From the NCBI GenBank assembly GCA_022778805.1, contig JALFSN010000002.1, positions 1-64,000 on the forward strand: a DNA stretch of 64,000 nt, written 5' to 3'. The notes under the pieces are model-generated. The model was not told the origin of the DNA, ran no database searches, and worked only from the letters and a program-made list of their open reading frames with translations. Below, piece after piece: positions 51,526 through 62,568 of the stretch; position 1 is the stretch's first letter; every line of letters begins with the position of its first letter. Made by a program: the position numbers and the translations under genes. Source of the stretch: Arcanobacterium sp. (lineage in GTDB: Bacteria; Actinomycetota; Actinomycetes; Actinomycetales; Actinomycetaceae).

Positions 51526-53084
51526 TCATTGCTCCCTTCACTCGCTGCAGTGTCAAACGTGGCAGCTCCAGCAGACCCAGCTTCAGCCACCAGTACTGTG
51601 GCAGTATCATCAGCCACTGGATTGACGGCACCAAGCACGGGTGTGGGGAAGAAGCCAAGCACCAACATTGCAGCGATCAAAACGCCCACCACCGTTTTCT
51701 CACGCGCATTGAGATCTTTCACCTCGACGTCTTCTGGCTTCGGGCCAGTGAATGCACGTTGATACGGCAAGAGGATATAAACGGCAGCCAGCACGACGCC
51801 CACCACAGCAAAGAGTGCCGCCACCATATTCACTTTGAAAGTGCCCATCAGCACCAGATATTCAGGAACGAAGCCCGAGAGCCCTGGAAGCGCAATCGTC
51901 GCCAGACCTGCAATCAGGAATGTGCCAGCGAGTACCGGAGTGACCCGCTGCCATCCACCGTAGTGTGAGATGAGGTACGAGCCACCACGTCGTCCGAGGA
52001 AACCGACGATGAGGAACAGTCCCGCCGTCCCCACGCCGTGTGCCACCATGTAGAGGATCGCACCACTCAGGGCAAGTGCGGAACCGGAGAAAATACCCAT
52101 CACCATGAAGCCAAAGTGACTCACCGAGGTGTATGCCACGAGCCGCATGAGATTGTCAGACGCGATCGCCATGAGAGCGCCCCAGAAGATTGACACCACT
52201 GCGAGCACGATAATCACTGGAGCTGCCTGCGCAGCTGCATGTGGGAAGAGCGGCACACAGATAGCAATCATCCCGAACGTCCCCAGTTTGTCGAGCACGC
52301 CCACCAGCAGTGTACTCGTGCCGGCGGGAGCATGTTCAGCGGTGTCTGGAAGCCACGTGTGCACTGGCCACATGGGAGCTTTAATAGCAAAGCCGATAAA
52401 GAAGCTCAAGAAGAAGAGCATCTCCACTCCGCCACTCAGGTTCGGTGCGCTTTGCAGCACGTAGAGCAGATAATTTTGGGCGCCTCCAGGCCCCATCACG
52501 TACAGCCCAATCACTCCAACCAGCATGATGAGTCCGCCAAGAATAGAGTAGAGCAAGAATTTCATGGCTGCGTGCTCGCGCCCTGCGCCGCCGTAGCGGC
52601 CAATCAAGAAGTACATTGGCACAATCATCAGCTCAAAGAGCACGTAGAACAAGAAGACGTCACGAGCTGCGAAAAGCGCGATCATAATGGCTTCGAGGAA
52701 GAGAATCCAGCCGAAGTAACCGCCTCGCTGCTCTGGCTCGAAGTCGTCCCAACCGGCTAATACCACCACCGGCACTAAGAACACGGCAAGCCCCACCATG
52801 ACGGCGCCCATGCCATTCACGCCCCATGCTATCGATGCTCCCAGGGCTGGGATCCATGGATACGTTTCAGCAAGCTGCGTCTCCGCTCCGGCGGCACAAT
52901 TGAAATTCGTACCGAGCGCGACGGCGTAAAGCACCAAGATGAGGAGTGAGACTCCCAAGGCGAATTCCCGCGCATGACTGCGCAATGGCCGCACGATGCA
53001 GAGCACGAGCGAGGCTACAGCAGCTATGAGTATCAGCAGCGTGAGCCACGGGAAGGCCGCTTCAACAATGGTTTGAGTTTCCAT
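51522..53084 (-). CDS. nuoM: NADH-quinone oxidoreductase subunit M
   Basis: 520 residues, about 14 helices. Characteristic segments: LFYVLFELMIVPMYFLIGRYGG (essential Glu), FAIKAPMWPVHTWLPDTAEHAPAGTSTLLVGVLDKLGTFG, and LVAYTSVSHFGFMVMGIF. Membrane-arm antiporter-like subunit. It follows nuoL after 22 bases. Confidence 0.97.
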   Translation of the reverse strand: METQTIVEAAFPWLTLLILIAAVASLVLCIVRPLRSHAREFALGVSLLILVLYAVALGTNFNCAAGAETQLAETYPWIPALGASIAWGVNGMGAVMVGLAVFLVPVVVLAGWDDFEPEQRGGYFGWILFLEAIMIALFAARDVFLFYVLFELMIVPMYFLIGRYGGAGREHAAMKFLLYSILGGLIMLVGVIGLYVMGPGGAQNYLLYVLQSAPNLSGGVEMLFFLSFFIGFAIKAPMWPVHTWLPDTAEHAPAGTSTLLVGVLDKLGTFGMIAICVPLFPHAAAQAAPVIIVLAVVSIFWGALMAIASDNLMRLVAYTSVSHFGFMVMGIFSGSALALSGAILYMVAHGVGTAGLFLIVGFLGRRGGSYLISHYGGWQRVTPVLAGTFLIAGLATIALPGLSGFVPEYLVLMGTFKVNMVAALFAVVGVVLAAVYILLPYQRAFTGPKPEDVEVKDLNAREKTVVGVLIAAMLVLGFFPTPVLGAVNPVADDTATVLVAEAGSAGAATFDTAASEGSNE

Positions 53085-53106
53085 TTTTACCTTTCGTCCT
53101 CCAGTC

Positions 53107-55062
53107 TCACAGTACCGAGGTCGCCACGGCGATGAGCGCTATCAAAACGCCTACCACCATATAGCTCATATAGGAACGCACCTGGCCATTTTGCAACGTG
53201 CCGACTACCTTGCCCAACCATGGAAGCAAGGCTCCTATACCCTCGCCAACGCCATCGACCACATGCTGATCCGTAGCGGCAGTGCCGCGTGCCAGCGTCA
53301 TCACCGGCTGTACCACGCCGTAGTCATTCACGAGATCTTGATAGAGATCCTGGCGAGCTGCTCGCGTGATCCAGCTACCCACGGGAGCAGCCTTCGGCAC
53401 CGGCTTGGCCACGTACATCTTCCACGCCACAAACACGCCAATGGCGATCACGATGAGCGTCAAAATGCTAATTACTGGCACCGGCAACACCGGCTCACCC
53501 TCTTCAGCAACGCCAATCGCTGGTTCAAGCCAGCCGAGGAAGCCGCCATAATTCAGAATCGCACCAAGCACCAGCGAACCCAGCGCCAGCACTGCCATCG
53601 GCACCCACATGAGTGGGCTGGGGTCGTGCGGATGCTTCGCCTGCGGACCCGACGTCTCCCAACGGGGGTCTCCCAGGAAGATCATTGCCACCAAACGGCT
53701 CATATAGAACGCCGTCAAACCAGCTACCAGCACCGTCACAATGCCAAAGATCCACGGCTGGGCACCCACACCTGTGAAAGCTGCCTCAATAATTTTGTCT
53801 TTCGAGTAGAAACCAGAGAGGAAGGGGAAGCCGATAATCGCCAGGTAGCCACACAGGAATGTGTAGAACGTGATCTTCATATGCTTGCCCAAGCCACCAA
53901 AGCCGCGCATATCCACTTCATCATCCATCGCATGCATCACAGCGCCGGCGCCGAGGAACATATTCGCTTTGAAGAAGCCGTGCGTCACCAAGTGGAAGAT
54001 GGCAAACGCGGCTCCTACCGGACCGAGCCCTGCTGCCAGCATCATATAGCCGATCTGGCTCATCGTCGAAGCGGCTAATACTTTCTTCATATCGTCTTTA
54101 GCCGCACCGACAATCGCTCCGAAGACCAGAGTAATCAAGCCGATGATGGTTACTGCTAAGGCCGCCGCCGGAGCTGCCGCGTAGATCGCTCCCGAGCGCA
54201 CCATGAGGTAGACGCCAGCCGTCACCATTGTGGCTGCGTGAATCAATGCAGAGACGGGAGTAGGGCCAGCCATGGCATCTCCCAACCAGGCTTGCAACGG
54301 GAACTGTGCGCTCTTGCCGCAAGCTGCCAGCAAGAGGAATAGCCCCATAAACGTGAGCACCCACTGCTGTTGATCGGGCACTGCTGCGAACACATCCGTG
54401 AAATTGACCGAACCGACGAAAGCTACCATCGCCATCATGGCAATGAGCATTCCCAGATCGCCGACGCGATTCATCACAAACGCTTTCTTACCAGCTTTGG
54501 CAAATTCGGGGTTGAAATTCCAGAAAGAGATCAATAAATACGAAGCCAGACCAACGCCTTCCCATCCGAAGAACAGAATGAGGTAGGAATTGCCGAGTAC
54601 CAGCAGCAGCATTGATGCCACGAAGAAATTCAGATAGGCGAAGAATCGCCGCCGTGAATCATCGTGAGCCATGTAGGCCACAGAATAGATGTGGATGAGA
54701 GTACCCACAAAAGTGACGAGCAATACGAACGTCACCGAGAGCGGATCCACCCGCGTGCCGACATCAATAGTGAGACCTGGCGCTGCCACCAGCGTGTACA
54801 CCGTTGATTCCAACACCCGATGGTCGGGAGCCATGCCGAGTAACTGAATAGTAGCTGCCAAGCCGATGATGAAGCTGGCAGCGGAAGCGGCAATACCCAG
54901 CCAGTGTCCCCACGCATCCGCCGCTTTGCCAAGCACCAGCAACAGGCCTGAGCTGAGCAGCGGAAGAGCGACAGCCAGCCACATTATGCTCGCCGCACCA
55001 GTGGCTTCACCCACACCAGCAGCCTCCGCAAGAGGAAGAAGATTTACTATATCGATCATCAT
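53107..55062 (-). CDS. nuoL: NADH-quinone oxidoreductase subunit L
   Basis: 651 residues, about 16 helices including the long lateral C-terminal helix. Key parts: LILFFGWEGVGLASYLLISFW (essential Glu), SAQFPLQAWLGDAMAGPTPVSALIHAATMVTAGVYL, LAASTMSQIGYMMLAAG and FHLVTHGFFKANMFLGAG. It forms the distal end of the membrane arm. Confidence 0.97.
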   Translation of the reverse strand: MMIDIVNLLPLAEAAGVGEATGAASIMWLAVALPLLSSGLLLVLGKAADAWGHWLGIAASAASFIIGLAATIQLLGMAPDHRVLESTVYTLVAAPGLTIDVGTRVDPLSVTFVLLVTFVGTLIHIYSVAYMAHDDSRRRFFAYLNFFVASMLLLVLGNSYLILFFGWEGVGLASYLLISFWNFNPEFAKAGKKAFVMNRVGDLGMLIAMMAMVAFVGSVNFTDVFAAVPDQQQWVLTFMGLFLLLAACGKSAQFPLQAWLGDAMAGPTPVSALIHAATMVTAGVYLMVRSGAIYAAAPAAALAVTIIGLITLVFGAIVGAAKDDMKKVLAASTMSQIGYMMLAAGLGPVGAAFAIFHLVTHGFFKANMFLGAGAVMHAMDDEVDMRGFGGLGKHMKITFYTFLCGYLAIIGFPFLSGFYSKDKIIEAAFTGVGAQPWIFGIVTVLVAGLTAFYMSRLVAMIFLGDPRWETSGPQAKHPHDPSPLMWVPMAVLALGSLVLGAILNYGGFLGWLEPAIGVAEEGEPVLPVPVISILTLIVIAIGVFVAWKMYVAKPVPKAAPVGSWITRAARQDLYQDLVNDYGVVQPVMTLARGTAATDQHVVDGVGEGIGALLPWLGKVVGTLQNGQVRSYMSYMVVGVLIALIAVATSVL

Positions 55063-55080
55063 AAATTCGCCTTATCTCCC

Positions 55081-55380
55081 TCAGTGCTTCATCAGATTCA
55101 TAGAATCGAGTGACGCCGAACCACGAGTGCGGAAGATCGAAACCACGATAGCGAGCCCTACCACCACTTCAGCGGCGGCCACTACCATGACGAAGAAAGC
55201 AAACACTTGCCCCTCCAGGTTGCCCCACATGCGCGAAAAGGCGACGAATGCCAGGTTGCACGCATTGAGCATCACTTCAACGCCGAGCAGTGCGATCACA
55301 CCATTTCTGCGGGTGAGCACAGTGGCTCCGCCAATGGCAAATAGCGCGAACGCAACAATCACATAAAACAACAGGTTCAC
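55081..55380 (-). CDS. nuoK: NADH-quinone oxidoreductase subunit K
   Basis: 99 residues, three helices, standard NuoK length. The conserved Glu in [20 protein letters not shown] and a second one in [13 protein letters not shown] (near 70) are the proton-path glutamates. Its start overlaps the nuoJ stop. Confidence 0.97.
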   Translation of the reverse strand: MNLLFYVIVAFALFAIGGATVLTRRNGVIALLGVEVMLNACNLAFVAFSRMWGNLEGQVFAFFVMVVAAAEVVVGLAIVVSIFRTRGSASLDSMNLMKH

Positions 55381-56435
55381 TTGGCAGCCTCGCTTTCTCC
55401 TGAGCGCTCACCATTCCCAGTACCACGTTCATCTCCAAGCTCACGTCCAGGCAGCGCAGCAGACTCAGACGCAGCACGTGGCACCGATGTAGCAGCTTTT
55501 CCCGCTTCTAATTCTTTGAGTCGAGCCAGCGCACCATCGTGATCGGGAGCTCCTTCGCCAGGCATACCCCACACCTGGGCGTGGCCAACCTTGCCGTATG
55601 TAGCTGGCCCTGACGGCACCTCTCCCGCAGCAATACGCGCCGCCGTCACTGGCGAAATCTGAGCCACAGTACGGTCCTGATGGCGAATCTTCAGAATCCG
55701 GTTCACGGAATTTTCGATTGGTTCGCCATAGGCAGTGAGCGCGGGGTTCGCCGAGGAGTTGGACTCCGCATAGACGCCAGGGTTAGGCAAGACATTCGGA
55801 TTGGTGCCATCGGAGCTGAATGCTTGAATCTTTTGATGGGCAATTTCTTCCTGCGTACGTTTCGCTCGCACCCGATCACGATGGGTGAGAGTCATTGCGC
55901 CAAGAGCTGCCACGATGAGCAGCGATCCGGTGAGTTCCAGCGTCAGCACATGATTGGTGAAAATCAGTTGAGCGACAGCCACCGGATTTGTCTGCGAGTT
56001 TGCTGCCTCCAAGCCAAACGGTATCCCGAATTCTGCAAATCCTTTAACGGGGCTCGCCTTGAGGAGCATTGCCGTGAGCAGTGCAAAAACGCCAAGCGCA
56101 CCTACAATGGCAACAATTCGTTGCCCAGCGAGCGTCTCATGCCCTGAATCCGCGCTGTCAATACCGATGAGCATCAGCACAAAGAGGAACATCATCAAAA
56201 TAGCGCCGGTGTATACCACCACTTGCACGACGCCCATGAACGGCGCTTCTAGCATTGTGTAGAAAAATGCCAGCCCCACCATGACGAAAATAACCGAGAT
56301 AATCGTATAGACGGGCTTGCGGGTGATGAGCAAACCAAAGATCGCCACAATGATCATGGACACCGCGATAATGCCGAAGAGAATCGTCTCTCCCAGAGAT
56401 ATCTGAAGTCCGGCCACGATTTCTGCCGTTTGCAT
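55377..56435 (-). CDS. nuoJ: NADH-quinone oxidoreductase subunit J, with long C-terminal extension
   Basis: 352 residues. The first ~185 hold five helices with the typical [44 protein letters not shown] (helix 3 hinge). The remaining ~165 are a soluble, Pro/Ala/Gly-rich cytoplasmic tail ([16 protein letters not shown]..., ending [16 protein letters not shown]) longer than in most bacteria; moderately long tails occur in other actinobacteria. The role of the tail is unknown. Confidence 0.95.
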   Translation of the reverse strand: MQTAEIVAGLQISLGETILFGIIAVSMIIVAIFGLLITRKPVYTIISVIFVMVGLAFFYTMLEAPFMGVVQVVVYTGAILMMFLFVLMLIGIDSADSGHETLAGQRIVAIVGALGVFALLTAMLLKASPVKGFAEFGIPFGLEAANSQTNPVAVAQLIFTNHVLTLELTGSLLIVAALGAMTLTHRDRVRAKRTQEEIAHQKIQAFSSDGTNPNVLPNPGVYAESNSSANPALTAYGEPIENSVNRILKIRHQDRTVAQISPVTAARIAAGEVPSGPATYGKVGHAQVWGMPGEGAPDHDGALARLKELEAGKAATSVPRAASESAALPGRELGDERGTGNGERSGESEAAK

Positions 56436-57220
56436 CAGGCGGTCACCTCCTCAACGCTGTGTGTGCCGGCAGATGTTATCTGCTCAGCTCCGTCAGCGGT
56501 TGCACGTGCACCGGCGAGCGTGGGATCCTCTGGACGACGCTCTTGTACCCACTCGATCTGATTCTGCGTCGGGCCGGTCACGCGGCCAGCATAATAATCA
56601 GAGTCAGTGCTCCCCTCCGCCATCGGGTGCGGAGGAGCGAGCATTCCTTGAGCGAGCGGACGGAGCAAATCCTGTTTCTCATAGATGAGTTCCTCGCGCG
56701 TCTGTGCAGCGATTTCAAATTCGTTGCTCATGGTGAGCGCGCGCGTAGGACATGCCTGAATGCAATAGCCGCAGAAGATGCAGCGCAAGTAGTTGATCTG
56801 GTAGACGCGCCCGTAACGCTCCCCTGGAGAATACTGTTCGTCAGGGGTGTTGGGAGCAGCTTCCACTAAAATGGCATCGGCTGGGCACGCCCACGCACAC
56901 AGCTCGCATCCGATGCACTTTTCCAGTCCGTCTGCATAGCGGTTGAGCTTATGCACACCGTGAAAACGCGGGCGAATATGGGGGCGATTCTTAGGTTTGT
57001 CGCTCCATGACGAGGGCAGATACTGTTCGGTAGCTGTCGGACGGAAGATCGTCGTAAATGTGACGCCGAAGCCAGCCACCGGCGCGAGTAGTCTCCCAAG
57101 TGGCCCTTTGTGTGTGGGGCTGTAGAGCGCCTCATCAGGCTGATTCAGCGGCTGACTCAGCTCGCCAGATGGCACCTGGGCTTCCATATCTCCAGCAGCA
57201 ATTTCATTGTTGTCAGTCAT
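56435..57220 (-). CDS. nuoI: NADH-quinone oxidoreductase subunit I (2 x 4Fe-4S)
   Basis: 261 residues. Two ferredoxin motifs: [16 protein letters not shown] (near 101) and [16 protein letters not shown] (near 146), binding clusters N6a and N6b that carry electrons to N2. A ~75-residue N-terminal and a long C-terminal tail flank the core. Its last base overlaps nuoJ's start; its start overlaps the nuoH 3' end by 8 bases. Confidence 0.97.
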   Translation of the reverse strand: MTDNNEIAAGDMEAQVPSGELSQPLNQPDEALYSPTHKGPLGRLLAPVAGFGVTFTTIFRPTATEQYLPSSWSDKPKNRPHIRPRFHGVHKLNRYADGLEKCIGCELCAWACPADAILVEAAPNTPDEQYSPGERYGRVYQINYLRCIFCGYCIQACPTRALTMSNEFEIAAQTREELIYEKQDLLRPLAQGMLAPPHPMAEGSTDSDYYAGRVTGPTQNQIEWVQERRPEDPTLAGARATADGAEQITSAGTHSVEEVTA

Positions 57221-58595
57221 TGCTCACCTCCTGAGCAGTAGCGGCTTCACCATTGGCCGAAAGCAGCGCAGCCGCTGGGCTAGCAGCGTTCGCAGACCGA
57301 CGCTGCGCACGCGGACTCGGCGGAAGATGTTGCCCTGGCAGCGGCGGTACCGGATATCCGTCTTCAAAGCCATCAAATCCAGCTTTCTCACGCTCGGCAA
57401 TGATTTCTGCCTGGCTGGGATGGTAGGTGTCATCTCCAAATGCCCAAATGAGCATGATGAGTGCAAAGCCGACGGAAAGAATCACCATGACGGACGTGAC
57501 GTTGATGGTGTAGACCGTATTGATACCAAACACCACCATCACGATGGCCAACCAGATCAGCGCTGCTGGAATGAGACCTTTCCAGCCGAACCTCATAAAT
57601 TGGTCGTAGCGGAAACGCACAAGCGTGCCACGCACCCACACGAACACGCCCATAAATGTCCAGGTCTTTCCGAGGAACCAGAGCATTCCCCACCAACCGG
57701 CGTTGGCGTCAGCACCGAGCAGATTAAAGAAAGTGCCAATAATAGGGCCGGCGTGCCAACCACCGAGGAATAGCGTAGTAGCCAGCATGGAGAGGTTGAG
57801 GATATTGATGTACTCAGACAGGTAATACCAGCCGAACTTCATCGACGAGTACTCTGTGTGCGGGCCAGCCACGATTTCGTTTTCTGCTTCTGGAAGATCG
57901 AAAGGCAAGCGGTTGGCCTCACCAAACATCGTCACGAGATAAACGAGAAATGCCGGAAGTAGTATGAAGATATTCCACAGCGAGGTCTGAGCACTGACAA
58001 TTCCCGAAGCGCTCATTGAACCATTGACGATAAACAGCGTCACCAGTGAAAGCCCCTGCGCAAGTTCATAAGAGATCATCTGGGTGGCACTGCGCACCGA
58101 ACCATAGAGCGGAAGCGTGGAACGAGCACTCCAGCCACCGAGCACTAGGCCGTATTCACCGAGGGCGGCCACCGCCAGCACAAAGAGCAATGCCACTGGC
58201 GAATCGGTGAGCTGCAGTGGGGTGATGTGACCAAAGAGATTCACGCTCGGCCCCATCGGAATGACGGCCATAATCGTGAATGCGCACAGAGCCGAAATAG
58301 CCGGCGCAATGAAATACACCACCTTGTCTGCACCTTTGAGGAAGAAATCCTCTTTCATCAGCAGCTTCAGAGCATCAGGAAAACTCTGCAACAGACCGAG
58401 CGGCCCCACGGTATTTGGTCCGAGGCGGTTCTGCATACGAGCCAAAAGCCGCCGCTCAAACCACAGAGCAAAAATCACTGAAAAAATCAGGAACACCACG
58501 ATGAACACGGCTTTGATCACCCAAATCCACCATGTGTCTTGATCGAACTGCGCCACCTCCGGAGCCGCCGCTGCTAAACCGACGAAGGACTTCAC
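57213..58595 (-). CDS. nuoH: NADH-quinone oxidoreductase subunit H
   Basis: 460 residues from a GTG start at 58595, chosen because GGAGGT lies 6 nt upstream and GTGA overlaps the nuoG stop. Eight helices; quinone-site segments [35 protein letters not shown] and [29 protein letters not shown] are intact. A ~70-residue disordered C-terminal tail (rich in Pro, Ala, Arg) is an extension seen in actinobacteria. NuoH anchors the peripheral arm and forms the quinone tunnel. Confidence 0.96.
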   Translation of the reverse strand: MKSFVGLAAAAPEVAQFDQDTWWIWVIKAVFIVVFLIFSVIFALWFERRLLARMQNRLGPNTVGPLGLLQSFPDALKLLMKEDFFLKGADKVVYFIAPAISALCAFTIMAVIPMGPSVNLFGHITPLQLTDSPVALLFVLAVAALGEYGLVLGGWSARSTLPLYGSVRSATQMISYELAQGLSLVTLFIVNGSMSASGIVSAQTSLWNIFILLPAFLVYLVTMFGEANRLPFDLPEAENEIVAGPHTEYSSMKFGWYYLSEYINILNLSMLATTLFLGGWHAGPIIGTFFNLLGADANAGWWGMLWFLGKTWTFMGVFVWVRGTLVRFRYDQFMRFGWKGLIPAALIWLAIVMVVFGINTVYTINVTSVMVILSVGFALIMLIWAFGDDTYHPSQAEIIAEREKAGFDGFEDGYPVPPLPGQHLPPSPRAQRRSANAASPAAALLSANGEAATAQEVSND

Positions 58596-61189
58596 GCTGC
58601 CACCTCCGTTTTCTTTATTGAGACGCTCTGACCCGCGCAGACGCCGATCTGTGCGATCTGCGAGCCAGTGGAGTTTTCTGGAACCCACACCACCCCGTCG
58701 GGGATTGATTCATCGACCACTGCCGGCAATGTGATGGAACCCAGCGAGCCAACGATTTCTACCGATGTGCTGCCACCAGGAGTAAAACCGGCTGCCACCG
58801 CCGTGGCAGGACTCATTATCGCTACCGCTTTGCGCGCGGTGGCAGCGAGATGCGGCTCAAAACTCTGCAGCGAGCCAGCATCGAGCATCTGTTTCCAGGA
58901 AGCGAGCAGCACTGATCCAGCTGGCAGCGAGACAACTGAAGCAGCTGGCACGTCAGGAGCGCTCACATGGATGCCATCCCATTCGCGCAGCTGCGCAAAC
59001 TCATTGACTACTCGATCGAGGGAATCAAGCCCGAGTTCCACTCCCATTGCATGTGCTAAATCGTTGAGAACACTGCGATCTGGCATTACCGTGGAGGTCA
59101 GCACTTGACCGAATGGGCGCATTCGCCCCTCCCAGTTCACAAATGTGCCGCCCTTTTCACTCGGCGGAGCCACCGGAAGTACCACATCTGCCAGCTCGGT
59201 GGTGGCAGTGCGGCGCACCTCAAGCTGGACGACGAACGCCTTTTCCAGAGCGTCAGCAGCACCTACGGGCAGATCTGCCAGCTCGACGCCAGCAAGTATG
59301 AGCGCGTCCAGCTCACCTGCCGCCGCTGCCGCCAACATATCGGCGGTGTTCCGGCCAGGTTCCTGCGGAAGAGTTTCCACGCCCCACGTGGCAGCCACAT
59401 CCACCCGAGCGGCAGAATCCGCCACTGGCCGTCCACCAGGGAGCAGCCCTGGCAGTGCCCCAGCTTCGAGGGCTCCACGATCGCCAGCTCGACGGGGGAC
59501 CCAGGCCAGGCGGGCGCCCGTACGCTGTGCCAGACGGCAGGCGGCAGAGAGAGTGCCCGCTGTCTGTGCAGCACGCTCACCGACGAGAATCACCGCCCCT
59601 TCACCGGATAGATCGGCGAAGAGCGCTCCTGCGTCGCCATTGGCGGTAGCGGTGATGCTCTCCAGGACAGCCGCCTCTTCTCCAGGCTTTGCGGGTATAA
59701 AGCGCGCATCCAGCTTCGCCGTTCCCCGCGTGCGATACGTCGATACCACCGAGACACTCGTCGTTTTGTGCGTGACCCCTTTGCGCAGCCGCAAGAAGAG
59801 CGCACCGATTTCGTCTTCAACCTCCAAGCCAACTGTGAGCACGTGCTTGGCGTGCTCCACCTGAGAATACGTGACGCTAAGCCCACTGCCAGCAATCGAG
59901 GCAAGGAACGCATCTTCTTCTGCGCTACCCGCACGAGTGCGGAAGTCAATGTCGTTTGTGCCGAGCACTACTCGCGCGAACTTCGCATAGGCATAAGCAT
60001 CTTCGAGCGGCAAGCGTCCACCGACGAGAACGCCTACCCGCTTGCCGCGCAAACCGTGCGCAGCAGTTTCAATCGCTTCAAACCACGAAACTGGCGTTTC
60101 AGGATCAGTGCCAGCAACCACCGGATGCATCAGCCGGTCGTCGCCATGCTGCCAACGGAACGCAAAACGATCTTTGTCGGTAATCCAGTCTTCGTTTACC
60201 TCAGGATCCTCAAGAGCCATCCGGCGCACGATTTCTCCACGGCGATAATCCACGCGAATGGCACTGCCAGAAGCGTCGTGTTCCGTCACACTCGGTACCG
60301 ACACCAAGTCAAAAGGACGGGCGCGGAAGCGATAGCTGGCAGACGTCAGCGCGCCCACCGGACAGATCTGGATGATATTGCCCGAGAAATATGAGTTAAA
60401 CGGCTTGCCATTCACGTCGGCCTCAGCGTTGCCCAGTGGCCCCGGAGCAAAGCCGCCGCGCAGACCAGCTTCACCTTGTGGGCCAGAGTAGGTGTTCGCC
60501 ACGCGCGGCTCCTCACCGCCGTCACTCGCTGCAAAATCGAGTACGCCAGCGTCGAAATTGCCGATCTGCGAACCGTGCAGGCCGTGATTGCCATAGGCGG
60601 GAGTACCGCCCCCACGACCTTGCAGCTGGATGAACGGATCACCGGCGATCTGATCTTGGAAACGCACGCAGCGCTGGCAGAGGATACAGCGATCACGGTC
60701 GAGCAGAATTTGATCGCTCACCGATATCGGCTTCGGATATGTGCGCTTGATGTCCTCAAAACGAGTGTGCGTGCGCCCCTCTTCAAGCTGCTGATTTTGC
60801 AGCGGGCACTCACCGCCCTTGTCGCAGACAGGACAGTCCATAGGGTGATTAATGAGCATGAACTCCATCACGCCTTGCTGGGCTTTCTTTGCCACTTCCG
60901 AACTGCGCTGCGTGTAGACTTCCATACCTGGCGAGACCGTCATAGAACATGCGGCTTGCGGTTTGGGCATCTTCGCAATCTCACCTTGGCGATTTGGCGT
61001 AGCGATTTCCACTAAACACTGGCGGCAGGCCGCCGCTGGTTTGAGCAACGGGTGATCGCAGAACCGTGGAATATAGACGCCGGCCTGTTCAGCGGCGCGA
61101 ATCACCAGCGTCCCGCTCGGCACCTGTACTTCAGTGCCATCAATTTTTACGGTTATCAGATCAGTTGCTGTATCAGCTGCTGTCATCAC
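58592..61189 (-). CDS. nuoG: NADH-quinone oxidoreductase subunit G, N7 ligands lost
   Basis: 865 residues. N-terminal 2Fe-2S site (FCDHPLLKPAAACRQCLVEI), His-ligated N4/N5 region (INHPMDCPVCDKGGECPLQNQ) and CILCQRCVRFQ, then GNIIQICPVGALTS. Residues ~299-312 read VTEHDASGSAIRVD where relatives with the N7 cluster have CxxC...C, and WITDKDRFAF (near 333) replaces the fourth Cys. So the extra N7 cluster should be absent while all chain clusters remain. A molybdopterin oxidoreductase-like domain (about 320-800) follows. Confidence 0.95.
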   Translation of the reverse strand: MMTAADTATDLITVKIDGTEVQVPSGTLVIRAAEQAGVYIPRFCDHPLLKPAAACRQCLVEIATPNRQGEIAKMPKPQAACSMTVSPGMEVYTQRSSEVAKKAQQGVMEFMLINHPMDCPVCDKGGECPLQNQQLEEGRTHTRFEDIKRTYPKPISVSDQILLDRDRCILCQRCVRFQDQIAGDPFIQLQGRGGGTPAYGNHGLHGSQIGNFDAGVLDFAASDGGEEPRVANTYSGPQGEAGLRGGFAPGPLGNAEADVNGKPFNSYFSGNIIQICPVGALTSASYRFRARPFDLVSVPSVTEHDASGSAIRVDYRRGEIVRRMALEDPEVNEDWITDKDRFAFRWQHGDDRLMHPVVAGTDPETPVSWFEAIETAAHGLRGKRVGVLVGGRLPLEDAYAYAKFARVVLGTNDIDFRTRAGSAEEDAFLASIAGSGLSVTYSQVEHAKHVLTVGLEVEDEIGALFLRLRKGVTHKTTSVSVVSTYRTRGTAKLDARFIPAKPGEEAAVLESITATANGDAGALFADLSGEGAVILVGERAAQTAGTLSAACRLAQRTGARLAWVPRRAGDRGALEAGALPGLLPGGRPVADSAARVDVAATWGVETLPQEPGRNTADMLAAAAAGELDALILAGVELADLPVGAADALEKAFVVQLEVRRTATTELADVVLPVAPPSEKGGTFVNWEGRMRPFGQVLTSTVMPDRSVLNDLAHAMGVELGLDSLDRVVNEFAQLREWDGIHVSAPDVPAASVVSLPAGSVLLASWKQMLDAGSLQSFEPHLAATARKAVAIMSPATAVAAGFTPGGSTSVEIVGSLGSITLPAVVDESIPDGVVWVPENSTGSQIAQIGVCAGQSVSIKKTEVAA

Positions 61190-62568
61190 GCATTCACCTC
61201 ACTGTTCGCGACCTGGAACACCACCGATTTTTCAATCGGGAAGAGCTCACGAGCCGGAGTATGATAGCCTGCCTCAAACTCACTACGGAAGAGATCAATC
61301 GCAGATTTGATGGGTGTCGCTGCCGCATCTCCGAGGGCGCAGAAAGATCGGCCTTGAATGTTGTTGCACAATTCGTAGGCAAGTTCAATATCACCCTCGT
61401 GCCCTTTGCCCTCTTCAAGACGATGCATGATCTGCTTGAGCCAGAATGTGCCTTCGCGGCACGGCGTACATTTACCACACGACTCATGCTGATAAAAATC
61501 AGCCCAGCGGGAGACGACACGCACCACCGACACCGTCTCGTCGAATACCTGGATAGCGCGGGTGGCTAGCATTGATCCTGCCTGCACCACCTCTTCATAC
61601 CCGAGCGGCACATCGAGCTTGTCAGGAGTGAAAAGCGGAGCTGAGGAACCGCCAATAGCAAAGAATTTCAGCTCGTGCCCCTGCCGGATTCCGCCGGCCA
61701 AATCCAGCAGTTCCCGCATCGTAATGCCAAACGGAGCTTCGTATTGCCCTGGACGCTGCACGTGGCCAGAAATCGAGAAAATTCCGTGTCCGCGAGAGTT
61801 CTTCGTATCGGCACCCATCGCAGTGAACCACTCAATGCCGTTGTTGATAATGCCAGGAATGGAAGAAATCGACTCCACATTGTTGATCACCGTGGGGCGA
61901 GCGTAGAGTCCCTCGGCTGCCGGAAATGGCGGTTTGAGCCGCGGCTGTCCGCGGAAGCCCTCAAGCGAATCGAGCAATGCCGTCTCTTCGCCACAGATGT
62001 AGGCGCCAGCGCCGGCATGAACCGTAATATCGATTTCGTAATCGCCATTCGGCCCCAAATTTTTCCCAAGATAGCCAGCTTCTCGTGCCTCTCGCACAGC
62101 TGCAAGCAGACGGCGATACACGTGCACGACTTCACCGCGCAGATAGATGAAACCGCGGTGTCCGCCGATAGCCATGAGACAGATAATCATGCCTTCAATC
62201 AGCAGATGTGGATTAGCCATCAGATGCGGCATGTCTTTGCAGGTGCCTGGCTCCGACTCGTCAGCGTTCACCACGAGATATCGAGGCCCGCCATCGACTG
62301 GTGGCAAGAAACTCCATTTCAAACCAGTGGGGAAGCCCGCACCACCACGGCCGCGCAGAGCAGAATCCTTAATAAAATTCGTGATGCCAGCGGGGTCGTC
62401 TTTGAGCATCTCCCACGCTTTATCAATAGCTCGGTATCCCCCGTTTTCGCGGTACGTAGCGAGCTTCCAGCTGCGCGGTTTATCCCACATGTCTGAGAGT
62501 ACCGGAGCCAGAGTGCCAGGCGCTGAAAACTTCGGCGCTGCCACAGGCGTCTCGTCTACCTCACTCAT
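61186..62568 (-). CDS. nuoF: NADH-quinone oxidoreductase subunit F (NADH/FMN site)
   Basis: 460 residues. NADH-binding GRGGAGFPTGLKWSFLP (near 75), FMN site segments VNADESEPGTCKD and GAGAYICGEETALLDSLEG, and the N3 4Fe-4S ligands HESCGKCTPCREGT (near 355) with CALGDAAATP later. It oxidises NADH and passes electrons through FMN. It overlaps nuoG and nuoE by 4 bases each. Confidence 0.97.
   Translation of the reverse strand: MSEVDETPVAAPKFSAPGTLAPVLSDMWDKPRSWKLATYRENGGYRAIDKAWEMLKDDPAGITNFIKDSALRGRGGAGFPTGLKWSFLPPVDGGPRYLVVNADESEPGTCKDMPHLMANPHLLIEGMIICLMAIGGHRGFIYLRGEVVHVYRRLLAAVREAREAGYLGKNLGPNGDYEIDITVHAGAGAYICGEETALLDSLEGFRGQPRLKPPFPAAEGLYARPTVINNVESISSIPGIINNGIEWFTAMGADTKNSRGHGIFSISGHVQRPGQYEAPFGITMRELLDLAGGIRQGHELKFFAIGGSSAPLFTPDKLDVPLGYEEVVQAGSMLATRAIQVFDETVSVVRVVSRWADFYQHESCGKCTPCREGTFWLKQIMHRLEEGKGHEGDIELAYELCNNIQGRSFCALGDAAATPIKSAIDLFRSEFEAGYHTPARELFPIEKSVVFQVANSEVNA

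Noticed and set aside
59145-59864. 239-codon + strand frame within nuoG
   Set aside because: Antisense shadow of nuoG with Ala/Ser/Arg-biased composition.
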